Positions 1 to 10,000 of a DNA stretch of 64,000 nt are shown one piece after another; positions within the stretch are counted from its first letter, which is position 1; each line of letters starts with the position of its first letter. A program made the translations under genes and the position numbers. The notes under the pieces are model-generated. The model saw only the letters and a list, made by a program, of their open reading frames with translations. It ran no database searches and was not told the origin of the DNA. This DNA is from SW10 sp965657795 (GTDB lineage Bacteria; Verrucomicrobiota; Verrucomicrobiia; Verrucomicrobiales; Akkermansiaceae), in contig CBFHQJ010000004.1 of NCBI GenBank assembly GCA_965657795.1, positions 29,128 through 93,127 of the forward strand. The letters run 5' to 3'.

Positions 1-983
1 ATATAGTGACTAAACTGTTCGGCGGCCCCTGCCTTTTCGTATGCCCGGGCGATTCGTTGGACGCCCTCGCGAGCCTGTTTGATCGGGCTGCCTCCATCAG
101 CCTCTCCGAGATTCAGATGAAGGGCCCGCGGGGCAATGAGGGAAGCGATTTCGGGGGTGTCGCCATGCTCCAGCCAACCGGGGACGAAGTTGGGAAAGCA
201 GTGGAGAATTTTTTCGTCGTGAATGGCGGAATAGGTGGGAAGGCAGCAGTTTCCAACGAGTGCTTTGAGCCTCGGTTCGTGCGGGCCCACGAGCCAGGTG
301 TGGGTTGATCCCATGGAGTGGCCATAACAACCAATCCGTGCGGCATCAACCTCGGGGCGGGAGACGAGAAAATCGATCGCGCGCCGCATATCGAGGATGT
401 TTTTCCAAGCCATACATCGGCCCGCCATGACGTAGCGCAAGAATTCGAAGCGTTCGTAACGGCCTCCTTTTAACTTCTCATCGGGGTCCTGTCTCTCTTC
501 AAAGCAAAGGGCGTCGGGGCAGAGCACGACGTATCCTTTCCGGGCGAGGGCGGCTCCGGTGTGATGCATCGGGTCGCCCGCGAGGCCGGCAGGTTCGCTC
601 TTGCCGAGATGATACTGCCCGGCGTGCTGGTGCCAGACCGCTACCGCCGCAGCAGGTTTCTTCTTGTTGGCATCGTCGGGAACGAGAAGGAGGGCCGGCA
701 CGTGGTCATCCTTCTCGACCTGATAGGTGAGTGACTCGATGCGGTAGCCGTCTTTTTGAATGGTTTTCCGGAGTACCGGCTTCAGGGGGCAGGGATCCGG
801 CCAGGGGCCTCCGAGGCAGGTGACGAGTTGGTTGCGGAGTTCGTCCGGGTGTTCCATCGCTTTTACTTCTTTGTGAGAGGATTGGGCAATCGCAGACCCG
901 GTCGCGCCGAGTGCGGCACAGGAGGCTGATTGTTTCAGAAAGGCTCGCCTTGGTAAGGATTCCGATAAGCTTGAATCTTTCAT
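1..983 (-). CDS. Tat-exported alpha/beta hydrolase (dienelactone hydrolase-like), 3' end outside window
   Basis: Reading leftwards from the ATG at 983 the frame is open for 327 codons and runs off the window, so the C-terminus is missing. The N-terminus has a twin-arginine leader (PRRAFLKQ, residues 11-18, then an Ala-rich stretch), so export by Tat is likely. A nucleophile elbow GHSMG puts the catalytic Ser near residue 223, preceded by an R-P-E-V-D-A-A-R-I-G segment typical of acetyl-xylan esterase/dienelactone hydrolase-like PVC proteins. The upstream HQHAGQY region and GDPMHHTGAALA fit the same fold. The acid and His of the triad would lie near or beyond the cut. The substrate is probably an ester on a polysaccharide (inference). 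The gene points away from the PEP-CTERM gene at 1131, which is on the same strand upstream. Confidence 0.85.
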   Translation of the reverse strand, partial: MKDSSLSESLPRRAFLKQSASCAALGATGSAIAQSSHKEVKAMEHPDELRNQLVTCLGGPWPDPCPLKPVLRKTIQKDGYRIESLTYQVEKDDHVPALLLVPDDANKKKPAAAVAVWHQHAGQYHLGKSEPAGLAGDPMHHTGAALARKGYVVLCPDALCFEERQDPDEKLKGGRYERFEFLRYVMAGRCMAWKNILDMRRAIDFLVSRPEVDAARIGCYGHSMGSTHTWLVGPHEPRLKALVGNCCLPTYSAIHDEKILHCFPNFVPGWLEHGDTPEIASLIAPRALHLNLGEADGGSPIKQAREGVQRIARAYEKAGAAEQFSHY

Positions 984-1130
984 GGCCTGAAGAATAGGCA
1001 ACCCTTCGGACGGGCGCGAGCGTGGATTGAGGCGACGAAGATTCGCCAAATTCAGACCCACCCCAAGAGTGTTGGGGGCATCTCAAGCTTGTTGATCCGC
1101 TTCTGGCAAAACCAGTGTATCAAGACCGTA

Positions 1131-1898
1131 CTAGCGACGGCGGATGAAGAGGCCGAGCGAACCAAGCAGGCCGAGCAGTGTGGTGCTTGGCTCGGGAACT
1201 GTGGTGAGAGTTGCCTCGAGCTGGATATTATCGAGGCGGTAGATGTTCGAGGTGTTCGCGGCTCCCGGGTCGTTGATTGCGAACCCATAGATGCGGAAAG
1301 TCACGTCAGTGATATTCTGAAATTCGGGGCCGGAGACATCGATCGTCGTGCCTTCACCCGTTCCCCAATCGCCGAGGGCGAGTTTTGCCCAGCTTCCTGT
1401 GAGATTGCTTTGAAGGACATTTGGGATCGACCCTGCATCGGTAGCGATTTCGGTGGTGATTGTTTCGAGGTCTGCATAATTGTGACCATTGATGCTCGAG
1501 GTGACACCGAAGCGCCCGTCGTTGGTTCCCTGCCAGCCTGCATCGAGCGTTAAGCTATCGAGACTCATGGTGATGCCCAACTCGGTGGCGATTGTAAATT
1601 CGACGTAGTTTCCATCGAGGATGGCCTGTGGAAACGCGACGCCTGTGCTGCTGTTGGTTTGTTGTACGGCGGAGCCACGTGCGAAACGCGAACGAAGACC
1701 GCCGTTGGGAGACTCATTGGAAAAGCCGTTGTCGGTATTAAAGGCGGCACCACCAGTGATGGTGCTTCCTGCAGTGATCCCCGGGATGGATGCTTTGTTA
1801 CTGTTGCTATCTCCTTCGAAGTCAAAGAAGGCCACTACCGTAGCGGAGGTTGAGACAGGCAGTAGGAAGAAAGGTGTAAGGACTCGGGCGAATTTCAT
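1131..1898 (-). CDS. PEP-CTERM sorting domain protein
   Basis: 255 residues from the ATG at 1898. I chose this start because a signal peptide (KFARVLTPFFLLPVSTSA) follows at once; the frame is open further upstream but without signal-like sequence. The body is a beta-rich extracellular domain with Asn/Thr/Gly-rich strands and no recognised catalytic motif. The last residues form a classic PEP-CTERM tail: V-P-E-P, a hydrophobic stretch (TTLLGLLGSLGLF) and a terminal RRR. In characterised systems this tail is processed by an exosortase and the protein goes to the cell surface or extracellular matrix. No exosortase gene is in the window. No clear Shine-Dalgarno sequence precedes the start. Divergent from the large secreted protein at 2073. 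Confidence 0.85.
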   Translation of the reverse strand: MKFARVLTPFFLLPVSTSATVVAFFDFEGDSNSNKASIPGITAGSTITGGAAFNTDNGFSNESPNGGLRSRFARGSAVQQTNSSTGVAFPQAILDGNYVEFTIATELGITMSLDSLTLDAGWQGTNDGRFGVTSSINGHNYADLETITTEIATDAGSIPNVLQSNLTGSWAKLALGDWGTGEGTTIDVSGPEFQNITDVTFRIYGFAINDPGAANTSNIYRLDNIQLEATLTTVPEPSTTLLGLLGSLGLFIRRR

Positions 1899-2072
1899 GA
1901 AAATTAAAGTGGAGGAAGCTGTAATCTCTAACAAGCTGGCGGGCAGAAAAAAGAAAAAACTTGGGAAGGATTGATTGGGACGAGGAGGTAAAGATGGAAG
2001 TCTGGAAAGAGGCTGTCCTGTTGTCACGTCGGTCATTGCCCTATCGTGATGAGACTGTTAGCCTTTCGACAA

Positions 2073-4106
2073 ATGAAGAAACTTTCGGCCTCCATCTCCC
2101 TTCTGTCGTTTTCCCTCTTACCGATTTATGCGGGAACAGTGATCGCTGGCTTTAACGATCTTAATTTGGGAGCAATCGGTGAAATTGCGGGGCAGCCAGC
2201 GGATACCGGAATCGGTTTTTCGGAGAGCTACTGGCCTTTCGAGAACGATTTTATCCAGGCAATCACCGGTGATCTGACCGCTCCTGCGGGCAGCAATTAT
2301 ATCTCCGGCCAAACCGGGACGGGCATCGCGCTTGGGAATAGTTTTGGAGGCAGAGCGAGACGTTTACAAACTCGTGAGATCGTTCCAATCGTTGGTGACA
2401 CGATTTGGGTATCGGCGCTCTTCAGTTTAAATGGCAGCGACGCTGAAGGGACCATTAATTTTAACGGCGGTCCAATCGAGTTAGGTGGGACAGCGGATCT
2501 CAGCCCATCAATTAGCTTTGGTGACAACGGCACGCCGGGTGGGCTTGGTTTCCTGTTACCAAATGAGGATGCTCTTGCAAACGTTGCCGATGTTTCACAA
2601 CGAATCGACAACGCGGTGGCGACTGATGGCGTAGCACATTTAATAGTGGTGAAGATTGAACGCACCGATGGAGACGACACACTTTCCCTTTGGCTCGACC
2701 CGCTCGATGTCACTGACGAGGCGAGCCTTGGAGCAGCGGCACTGGTGCATACCGGAGCTTATTTTAGCAATGATCCGATCACTGCGCTCGGATACGAAGT
2801 GGTGCGCGAAGACGACCCAACTGGCAACCCGAGCGGCGGACTGGCGCTTCTTGATAATCTTAAAGTGAGCGATGCCGTGAATGCTCTCGACGTTGTCACG
2901 AAATCGGCTGACCCGGTGCTTCCTGGGGCTGAGTTATCGGTAGTCTCTCAGCCGTCTTTTCCGGCGCTCTTCGATAGTCCGACAACAGCCTCTTCGGTCT
3001 TAACCTTGGAGAACACAGGCAACGCTGTCGCGATTGAAGTCACCGGTTTGATCTTGGATGGACCTGATGCCGATGCGTTTTCAACAACGCAGGTTTTTCC
3101 TGTTACGATTGCGGCAGGAGCGAGTGCAGATATCGCGATCGATTTTGATTCGGGTGGTGTCTCGGGAACTTACCTTGCAGATCTTACGATTGAGAGCGGC
3201 GCGCCCAATGATGCTCCGGCCATCGCGATGATTGCCAACTTTTCCCAGTCGGGAGACGAGCTGCTCGCAAATGGTGATTTTGAGGCTGACAATAGCACCT
3301 TGCTTGATTGGTCTGTTAATCTGGAAGGCGGGGGTGCTTCCGCGGTCGCCGGAGTTGCTCCGGGTTCCAGTGTGGCGGCAAACATTGCTGCTGGTGGTGC
3401 GCTATTCCAAACCGTCGATGGGACTGCCGACTGGTATTCTGACTTCTTTTTTGTCGCACCCGACACGGAAACCCGCGCGTTCAACTTCCGCATCTTTGCA
3501 AATCCCGGAAACATCAATATTCGCTTCGAGGGAACCTCTGCGGGCGCTGCCCAAGTCTGGAATGCCTTTGATAATAATCCTGCCGGTGCCAATGATGCAT
3601 GGGGAGAAGGCCTTGCCCTCCCGGCAGTGCAACCGGGGGCTGTCTACTTCATGCGTGTGGTGGGCTATGATTGGGGAGGTGAGACTCCAACCTACGATCT
3701 TCTCCTTTCCGAACCGGGAGGGACCGCGTTGACCAATTCCGTGGAAGGTTTGACCCGTTTTCAGAATGCTACCGTGGCAGCGCCTCCGAGCCAGCTGCGC
3801 TTTAGCGCCGAGTTTGGATCAAACGGCAATATTGTTGTGGACGATGCCCGCTTCCTGATTGGCGAGGCTCCGCCGGCGGACCTCGAACTCAGAATTCTAA
3901 ACTTCGATTACGACCCTGAAGCTGAAACTGTCAGCGTGACCTGGACCTCCCAGAGTGGCCAGAATTATGCCCTCCAATACTCGGATGATCTCCGGCAAGG
4001 CTGGCTTGATGTTGATGATGTGGTGGCAACCGGACCTGAGACAACGATAACCCAGAGGAGTGTTGATGATGAGAAGCGCTTCTACCGCGTCATTCGCTTC
4101 GAGTAG
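2073..4106 (+). CDS. Large secreted protein with choice-of-anchor-D-like and C-terminal YSDDL/FYR module
   Basis: 677 residues from the ATG at 2073 (KKLSASISLLSFSLLPIYAG signal peptide). A GTG in frame at 2046 is possible but would put nine residues before the signal. Residues ~25-270 look like a concanavalin/LamG-type beta sandwich. Residues ~300-400 resemble a HYDIN/choice-of-anchor-D repeat (LTLENTGN ... IAAGASADI). A second jelly-roll-like region follows (NGDFEADNSTLLDWSVNLEGG, a common start for carbohydrate-binding-like domains). The last ~55 residues contain YALQYSDDL, a Trp, and KRFYRVIRFE, the C-terminal module found in four other secreted proteins of this window. No catalytic residues are recognised, so a surface or adhesin role is inferred. 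Its end overlaps the convergent metallophosphoesterase gene by 17 bp. Confidence 0.85.
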   Translation: MKKLSASISLLSFSLLPIYAGTVIAGFNDLNLGAIGEIAGQPADTGIGFSESYWPFENDFIQAITGDLTAPAGSNYISGQTGTGIALGNSFGGRARRLQTREIVPIVGDTIWVSALFSLNGSDAEGTINFNGGPIELGGTADLSPSISFGDNGTPGGLGFLLPNEDALANVADVSQRIDNAVATDGVAHLIVVKIERTDGDDTLSLWLDPLDVTDEASLGAAALVHTGAYFSNDPITALGYEVVREDDPTGNPSGGLALLDNLKVSDAVNALDVVTKSADPVLPGAELSVVSQPSFPALFDSPTTASSVLTLENTGNAVAIEVTGLILDGPDADAFSTTQVFPVTIAAGASADIAIDFDSGGVSGTYLADLTIESGAPNDAPAIAMIANFSQSGDELLANGDFEADNSTLLDWSVNLEGGGASAVAGVAPGSSVAANIAAGGALFQTVDGTADWYSDFFFVAPDTETRAFNFRIFANPGNINIRFEGTSAGAAQVWNAFDNNPAGANDAWGEGLALPAVQPGAVYFMRVVGYDWGGETPTYDLLLSEPGGTALTNSVEGLTRFQNATVAAPPSQLRFSAEFGSNGNIVVDDARFLIGEAPPADLELRILNFDYDPEAETVSVTWTSQSGQNYALQYSDDLRQGWLDVDDVVATGPETTITQRSVDDEKRFYRVIRFE

Positions 4107-5013
4107 GCTGTGCCATTTTGCGAGGGGAAGGGCCAGGACTATGGTTTGCCTGCTTCCCGGGGATTTCTCCGGTGAGCTGGATATACTCGTGGCTTAGTTT
4201 TCCCGTTTTATTCGAGGTCCATTTTCGGAAGCCGAGGGGGCGCTTGTCGAAGTTCCTGCTGGTGGTCTCGCCGTTGACCATCTGAATCCCTTCGTAATTG
4301 TTGACGATGAGTTTGTGGGTGTGACCGGCGAGCATCGCGACCACTCCGTTTGCTTTGAACAGGTCGAGCAATTCCTTACGCTTTACGGGCTCGATGTTGT
4401 AATAGTTCTCCTTTTCATCCGGAGCTTTCGTGAAGAGTGGATAGTGTGTCACCACCACGACGGGGCTGGCTTTGTCCTTGGCTGATTTCAAGGCGGCTTT
4501 GAACCAGGCATCGTGCTTTTCGGATTCGCCTTCAAGGGGGGCTTTCCAAAGCTGGGTATTTGCGATCACGAAAGTGTAACCTTTGTGTTCGATGGTGAAG
4601 TAATCCTTCCCGATCTTCTTGCGGTAGTTCTTGAGCGAATCGGCAGTTGGCTTGTTCCCGACGTCGTGATTTCCGGCGGCGCAGTGGCAGGGGATTTTGA
4701 AGCCGCCCTTGATGCGGTTGAAGTCGGCAAAGGATTTGTCGTTCGCCTTGCCAACGAGATCACCGCAGATAAGAACGAAATCGGGGGCCATGGCATTGAT
4801 TTGTTTAACCGCGAGCTCGAAGGTTTTGACATCGTGTTCATAGCCTCCCATGCCGAGTTGGGTGTCGCACATTTGGACGAAGGTGAATTCTTTCGAGGTT
4901 CGGGAATCTTCCTTTCTGACCTCTTCGGCATTGCCCCGGTGATTGAAGAAAATCAGCGAGCTCATGAGAGCGGTGGAGGCCAGTAAAGGAAGAGCGCGAA
5001 AGAGTTTCATCAT
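4090..5013 (-). CDS. Secreted calcineurin-like metallophosphoesterase
   Basis: 307 residues with an N-terminal signal segment (LFRALPLLASTALMSSLIFF). All blocks of the calcineurin-like phosphoesterase fold are visible: C-D-T-Q (first metal Asp, with Gln where His is usual), C-G-D-L-V-G, A-G-N-H-D-V-G, V-T-H-Y-P, and A-G-H-T-H-K. The dinuclear metal centre should therefore be complete except that the block I His is Gln, a substitution tolerated in several family members. The substrate is unknown; such PVC proteins often sit beside sulfatases or glycan genes. Two adjacent ATGs (5013 and 5010) are possible starts. The 3' end overlaps the convergent gene ending at 4106. Divergent from the SGNH esterase at 5108, with a 94-bp shared promoter region. 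Confidence 0.88.
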   Translation of the reverse strand: MMKLFRALPLLASTALMSSLIFFNHRGNAEEVRKEDSRTSKEFTFVQMCDTQLGMGGYEHDVKTFELAVKQINAMAPDFVLICGDLVGKANDKSFADFNRIKGGFKIPCHCAAGNHDVGNKPTADSLKNYRKKIGKDYFTIEHKGYTFVIANTQLWKAPLEGESEKHDAWFKAALKSAKDKASPVVVVTHYPLFTKAPDEKENYYNIEPVKRKELLDLFKANGVVAMLAGHTHKLIVNNYEGIQMVNGETTSRNFDKRPLGFRKWTSNKTGKLSHEYIQLTGEIPGKQANHSPGPSPRKMAQPTRSE

Positions 5014-5107
5014 CTCGAATGAGTAGCGGGCCGCGCTCTTTCAGTCGAGGAGTGATTGTTCGGGAGATTAAAACTGGAAGTGATTCATTGATGACGCATC
5101 CTAAAGC

Positions 5108-5836
5108 ATGAGCTTGAAGAAAGTGGTGGCAGGCCTGTTGGCTTTCGTGTGGTTTGCGGCGGGGAATGTCGGAGCCGATGAGGGTAAGAATCTCTTCATT
5201 CTTTCCGGCCAATCAAACATGGTGGGAATGGATGAATCTCTCACCTTCACTCCGGCAGTGGCCAAGGCATTTGGAAAAGACCGGATCATCGTGGTTAAGA
5301 ATGCCAACAGCGGGCAGTCGATCCGGAGTTGGGCCAAGACAAATCATGAGAATCCTCCGCCCACCCGGGGAAGGGTGCCGAAGGTGAGAGGAGAGCTTTA
5401 CGATCCTTTGATCAAAAAGGTGAGAGCCGCGATTGAGGAGGAATCCTTGAAGACGGTGACCTTGATCTGGATGCAGGGTGAATCCGATTTGAATAACACG
5501 GCCTACGACGCCTACCTCAAGGAGTTGCTGGCACAGTTGCAAAAGGATTTATCATTCCAGGAAATCAATATTGTGATCGGAAGAATCAGTGACAGTGGCT
5601 TGAAGAATCCGAAGAGGCTGGAAGGACGGCTCAATATTCGAAAGATTCAAAAGACCTTCGCTGAATCCCATCCGCGGGGAGCGTGGGTCGATACGGACGA
5701 TCTAAACGATCGTGAGGTCGGAGGGAAAATGATCAACGATCTCCACTATACCAAGGTGGGGTATCGAATTCTGGGAACACGATTTGCAGAGAAGGCGATT
5801 GCTTTGATCAAGCGTGCGGCCCCGGAAAAGCAGTGA
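5108..5836 (+). CDS. Secreted SGNH hydrolase, CE6/sialate O-acetylesterase-like (first of three)
   Basis: 242 residues with a signal peptide (LKKVVAGLLAFVWFAAGNVGA). Catalytic blocks of the SGNH/CE6-like (DUF303) family are clear: L-S-G-Q-S-N-M with the Ser nucleophile, W-M-Q-G-E-S-D in the middle block, and N-D-L-H-Y-T near the C-terminus with the Asp/His pair. Family members remove acetyl groups from sugars such as xylan or sialic acid; the substrate here cannot be told. Length is at the short end for the family and there is no extra domain. It is the first of three consecutive same-strand SGNH genes (5108, 5934, 7082), suggesting a locus dedicated to acetylated glycans. Confidence 0.87.
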   Translation: MSLKKVVAGLLAFVWFAAGNVGADEGKNLFILSGQSNMVGMDESLTFTPAVAKAFGKDRIIVVKNANSGQSIRSWAKTNHENPPPTRGRVPKVRGELYDPLIKKVRAAIEEESLKTVTLIWMQGESDLNNTAYDAYLKELLAQLQKDLSFQEINIVIGRISDSGLKNPKRLEGRLNIRKIQKTFAESHPRGAWVDTDDLNDREVGGKMINDLHYTKVGYRILGTRFAEKAIALIKRAAPEKQ

Positions 5837-5933
5837 TTGACCTATCCCAATTGGGGCAGGAGATTGAGTGGAAGATTTGAAAGCTCGAAGGTTTCCCCAA
5901 CGTTCGGTGCCTTCAGCACTTATTCCCGAATTT

Positions 5934-6989
5934 ATGAAAATGAAAAATGTAAAAAACGCAACGAGCCTTCTGGCTGCCATGAGCCTCGGTTTTGTTGGCG
6001 TCGCCAGTGCCGAACTTCCTGATCCCGATGGCAAGCCCGCCGACATGAGTAAGCCGGTGAAGGTTTATATCCTGATGGGGCAATCCAATATGTTGGGATT
6101 TGGAAAAGTCGCCGGTGATAAGGACGGAACACTCGAGAATGCGGTAAAAAGCGAGAATCTTTACCCCTTCCTGGTGGATGATTCAGGCAATTGGACCGAG
6201 CGGAAGGATGTCCGTAATGTCTTCACGATGGGAAGCGGTGGCCCCGGTGGTGGCGTGAAGAAGAGTGAGTGGCTCACGATCAAGGGCGGAAAAATTGGCC
6301 CGGAAATTGGTATCGGTCACCATATGGGAAATTTCCATGATGAGCCTGTTTTGATCCTCAAGAGTTGCATCGGAAACCGGAGCTTGGGTTGGGATATACT
6401 TCCTCCCGGAAGTCCCTCTTATGAATTCGAAGAGACCGATAAAAAGGGCAACAAGAAGACCATGGTCTATGCCGGTTACGGTAAGTCTCCGCTGAAGTGG
6501 GAAAAGGGCACCGAGCCCAAGCCCATCGGTTGGAAGGCCGGGGTGCAGTATGATGGTGACATTGATCGCGCCAAGAAGGTGCTTGCCGACATCACCAGGC
6601 ACTATCCAGAAGCGACCAAATTTGAAGTGGCCGGCTTCTTCTGGTGGCAGGGCGACAAGGATCGCTACAACGAGGGTCATGCCGCCATGTATGGCAAGAA
6701 TCTCGGTAATCTTATGAAGGCCTTGCGCAAAGAGTTTGATGCTCCGGAAGCCAAAATGGTTGTGGCTACCCTCGGTCAGACCGACAAAGATGCTGCGAAA
6801 GGCAACGAGAAGCTCATCATTGATGGGATGTTCTCTTTTGCTAATGCTCACAAGGGTGAAGCGGCGACTGTCTATACTCATCCTCTCTCTCAAGGTGGTG
6901 CTTCCAATGGTCACTATGGCGGAAATGCCAAGACTTACATGAACGTTGGACTGGCGATGGGCAAAGCCATGGTCGAGCTGAAGAAGTAA
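5934..6989 (+). CDS. Secreted SGNH hydrolase, sialate O-acetylesterase-like (second of three)
   Basis: 351 residues from the ATG at 5934, chosen because a signal peptide follows (NVKNATSLLAAMSLGFVGVASA); the frame is open back to 5868. Key blocks: I-L-M-G-Q-S-N-M-L-G-F-G (Ser nucleophile), F-F-W-W-Q-G-D-K-D (a variant of the WxQGE block, with Asp for Glu), and G-H-Y-G-G-N near the end carrying the likely catalytic His. Compared with the 242-residue neighbour it has an insert of ~100 residues between blocks I and III. The 97-bp gap from the upstream SGNH gene suggests co-transcription. A strong hairpin lies between this gene and the next (7003-7036). Confidence 0.85.
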   Translation: MKMKNVKNATSLLAAMSLGFVGVASAELPDPDGKPADMSKPVKVYILMGQSNMLGFGKVAGDKDGTLENAVKSENLYPFLVDDSGNWTERKDVRNVFTMGSGGPGGGVKKSEWLTIKGGKIGPEIGIGHHMGNFHDEPVLILKSCIGNRSLGWDILPPGSPSYEFEETDKKGNKKTMVYAGYGKSPLKWEKGTEPKPIGWKAGVQYDGDIDRAKKVLADITRHYPEATKFEVAGFFWWQGDKDRYNEGHAAMYGKNLGNLMKALRKEFDAPEAKMVVATLGQTDKDAAKGNEKLIIDGMFSFANAHKGEAATVYTHPLSQGGASNGHYGGNAKTYMNVGLAMGKAMVELKK

Positions 6990-7002
6990 ATTCATTCAAT
7001 GC

Positions 7003-7036
7003 AAGGGTGGGTCCGCGAGCTTGCTGGCCCGCCCTT
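7003..7036 (+). terminator. Intergenic hairpin between SGNH genes 2 and 3
   Basis: Starting 13 bp after the stop at 6989, AAGGGTGGGTC pairs with GGCCCGCCCTT (11 bp including two G-T pairs) around a 12-base loop. No T-run follows, so it could be a Rho-dependent or attenuating terminator or an mRNA-stabilising stem rather than an intrinsic terminator. Confidence 0.4.
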
Positions 7037-7081
7037 CGTGTGTACAAGAGGATGAGAGTTTTGAAATTTAGGAATGAACAA

Positions 7082-10000
7082 ATGGAAAAGATGAGATCTG
7101 CAATGCTTGTGATTGGGATGATGTTTGTCGCGATCCAGACTCCGGTTGTGGCGGTGGTCTTTGGCAAAAGGCCCGTCAAATTATTCCTGCTGGGCGGGCA
7201 GTCGAACATGGATGGCTGTGGCCGGGGCGAAGAGCTCCCGGGGATGTTCCGCTCTCATCCGAAAAATGTCGTCACCTGGGACAATCAGAAAAAGATCTGG
7301 GTCGAGCTGACGAAAGATTCAATGGCGACGGCCCGGCGCCAGCAATTCGGACCAGAGATGGCATTCGCCCATCGTCTGGCCAAGACCTATCCCAATCACA
7401 CCATCGCCATCTCCAAGACGTCGGCGGGAGGAACCAAGCTTCATACCCAATGGACTCCCGGGAGGGGAATGTATCAACGGTTCATTCGCAACTTCCGTAA
7501 TGCGACGACAAATCTCGAAGAAGCCGGCCTCACTTACGAAGTGGCCGGAATGCTCTGGATGCAGGGGGAATCGGATTCCGAAACAGTGGAGATGGCTGAA
7601 GCTTATGAAACGAATCTAAAACTCCTCGTCGCCGATGTGCGGAAGCAAACCGGGAACGCCAAGCTTCCTTTTGTCATGGGGCGGATCTCTTCGAGCCTTT
7701 TGAAAAAAACTCCCTGGAATTTTGATAAAGCTGCCACGGTGCAGGAGGCACAGGAGGCGGTCGCGGCCGATGATGATCATGTTTATATCATCAACACGGA
7801 TCGACTCAGCACGCGAAAGGACAATACGCATTTTGACACCAAGGCGCAGCTCACACTGGGCGGGCAGATGGCTGGAATCATGATCCGGGTATTGGCAAAC
7901 GAAGCCAGACTTCCCAGAAGGGCCGACTATATTCGTCCCGAAATAAACGGACCGGTTCTCGATCCTGTCGAAGCAATTAGTAAGATGCATGTCGCCGATG
8001 GCTTTCAACTCAATCTCTTTGCAGCGGAGCCGCAGGTCATCAATCCGGTGGTGATGCGCTTTGATCATCTTGGTCGTCTCTGGGTGGTTGAGATGGTGGG
8101 CTACATGAATGACCTTAAAGGTGCCAAAGAGCTCGAGAAGGTCGGAAGGATCAGCATATTGGAGGATACGAACGGGGATGGCAAAATGGACAAGTCCAAG
8201 GTTTTCCTTGATGGTCTGGTCGAGCCCCGGGCGATCGCTTTTCACAAGAACGGCATTTTGTGGGCGGATTATCAGAAGCTCTATCACACCGTGGTCGGAG
8301 AGGATGACGAAGCCGTTGAAACGGTCGTTGTTGATGAAGGATACTCGACCGGACACAGTGTGGAGCACAAACCAAATGGCTTGGTTCGCGCCGTCGATAA
8401 CTGGTATTACAACGCCAAGAACAATTACCGTTACAAAGAGGTAGACGGTAAGTGGCTCATCGAACGAACCGAGTTTCGCGGCCAGTTTGGAATGTCCACC
8501 GACAATCATGGACGGCTTTATCACGGCCAGCAAAACACGCTGATGAGGGCGGAAATTTTTAGTCCCAACTTCTTTTTAAGAAACGCCAATTTGAATTTGA
8601 GGATGTCGCAGCTTGCGACGGAGTACAATCGGATCCAGCCGAATTGTTTTAATATCAAGGCCTGTGAGCAAGCGGTCTTTCCGGTAAGGCGTTCCCGCGA
8701 TATCAGGGATGGTTATCATTATGCGGTTGATTGCGACATTGATGAAGATGGCTTTGCCTTTCGATGCACCGCGGCATGCGGCCATTTCTACTATCGTGGA
8801 AATCAGTTTGGTGAAGGCGTAAATGCCTTTGTGGCCGACCCCGGGATGCATTTCGTCAAAGCCATGAAGATCCGGAGGGAAGAGGGAATTCCTTTTGGGA
8901 GGAACGTCTATGACGATCAGGAAATCCTCGCCAGTCCGGATACGCGCTTCCGCCCCGTCGATCTTCAGTCGGCCCCGGATGGCTCCCTTTATATCGCCGA
9001 CATGTATCACGGGATTAACCAGCATCGCTTTTTCATGAGCTCGCCCCTGCGGGCCTTCATTGAAAAACACGGTTTGGAAATACCTCCGGATCTTGGTCGA
9101 ATTTACCGGCTCTCCTCCAAAGACAAAAAGCCGGCAGAATGGAAGGCCTTCACCAATCCAAGTGCCACCGAATTAGCTGAGGCTCTGGCCAGTGAGAATC
9201 CATGGATGCGGGACACTGCGCAGCGTATTCTTGTCGATCGCAATCCCCCGGGAGCCAGAGAGGCAATTAAAGAAATTCTTCAGAAGAGCACCTCTACTTT
9301 AGGGAAGATCCATGCTCTGTGGACGCTTGAAGGAATCGGGCAGCTTTCCGAAGAACATGTTGTCCGGGCTTTGTCGGAGAAGGACGGTGACCTTGCAATG
9401 CATGCCGCCCGGCTTTCGTGGCGTCTTGGCAATTCCAGCGCCTTAATGCGAGCCTTGATCGATGCGACTCCGGAATCTTTCGACGGATCGTCCTACTATC
9501 TTTTCCAACGACTCGCAAATTTCAGCCAGGATGAAGCGCAGGAATTCCTGACGAAGGCTTATCTGAAATGGGCCGATAAACCCTTTCTGGCTCCAACTCT
9601 CCTGAGTGGCTCCGGGGATCAACTTGAATCATGGATTTCCAAAATTCCCGACTCCAGGAAACAGGAGAATATCCTTCAGGCATACGAGCGAAGCAAAAAA
9701 GTGAACCGTGACTTGCCGCCGGAATTGCAGGACAAGTATTTAAAGAGCTATCACCGCGGAAAAAAGATCTACCTCGTGAATTGCTTTTCCTGTCACGGGA
9801 AAGATGGCCGGGGTTTGCTCGATATGGGACCACCCTTGGCAAAGTCCGATTGGGTGTCCGGCGATGCGAATGTCATCACAAAGATCATCTTGAAGGGCAT
9901 GCAGGGCCCGATCGAAGTGTCGGGGAAAAAGTATCAACCCAAGATTCCGATGTTGGCCTTTGAAGCAATGATGACGGATGAACAGATCGCCGATGTCAGC

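Noticed and set aside
7616..8533. 305-codon antisense frame within the SGNH-cytochrome fusion gene
   Set aside because: The plus-strand frame has clear domains across this region; the antisense frame has none.
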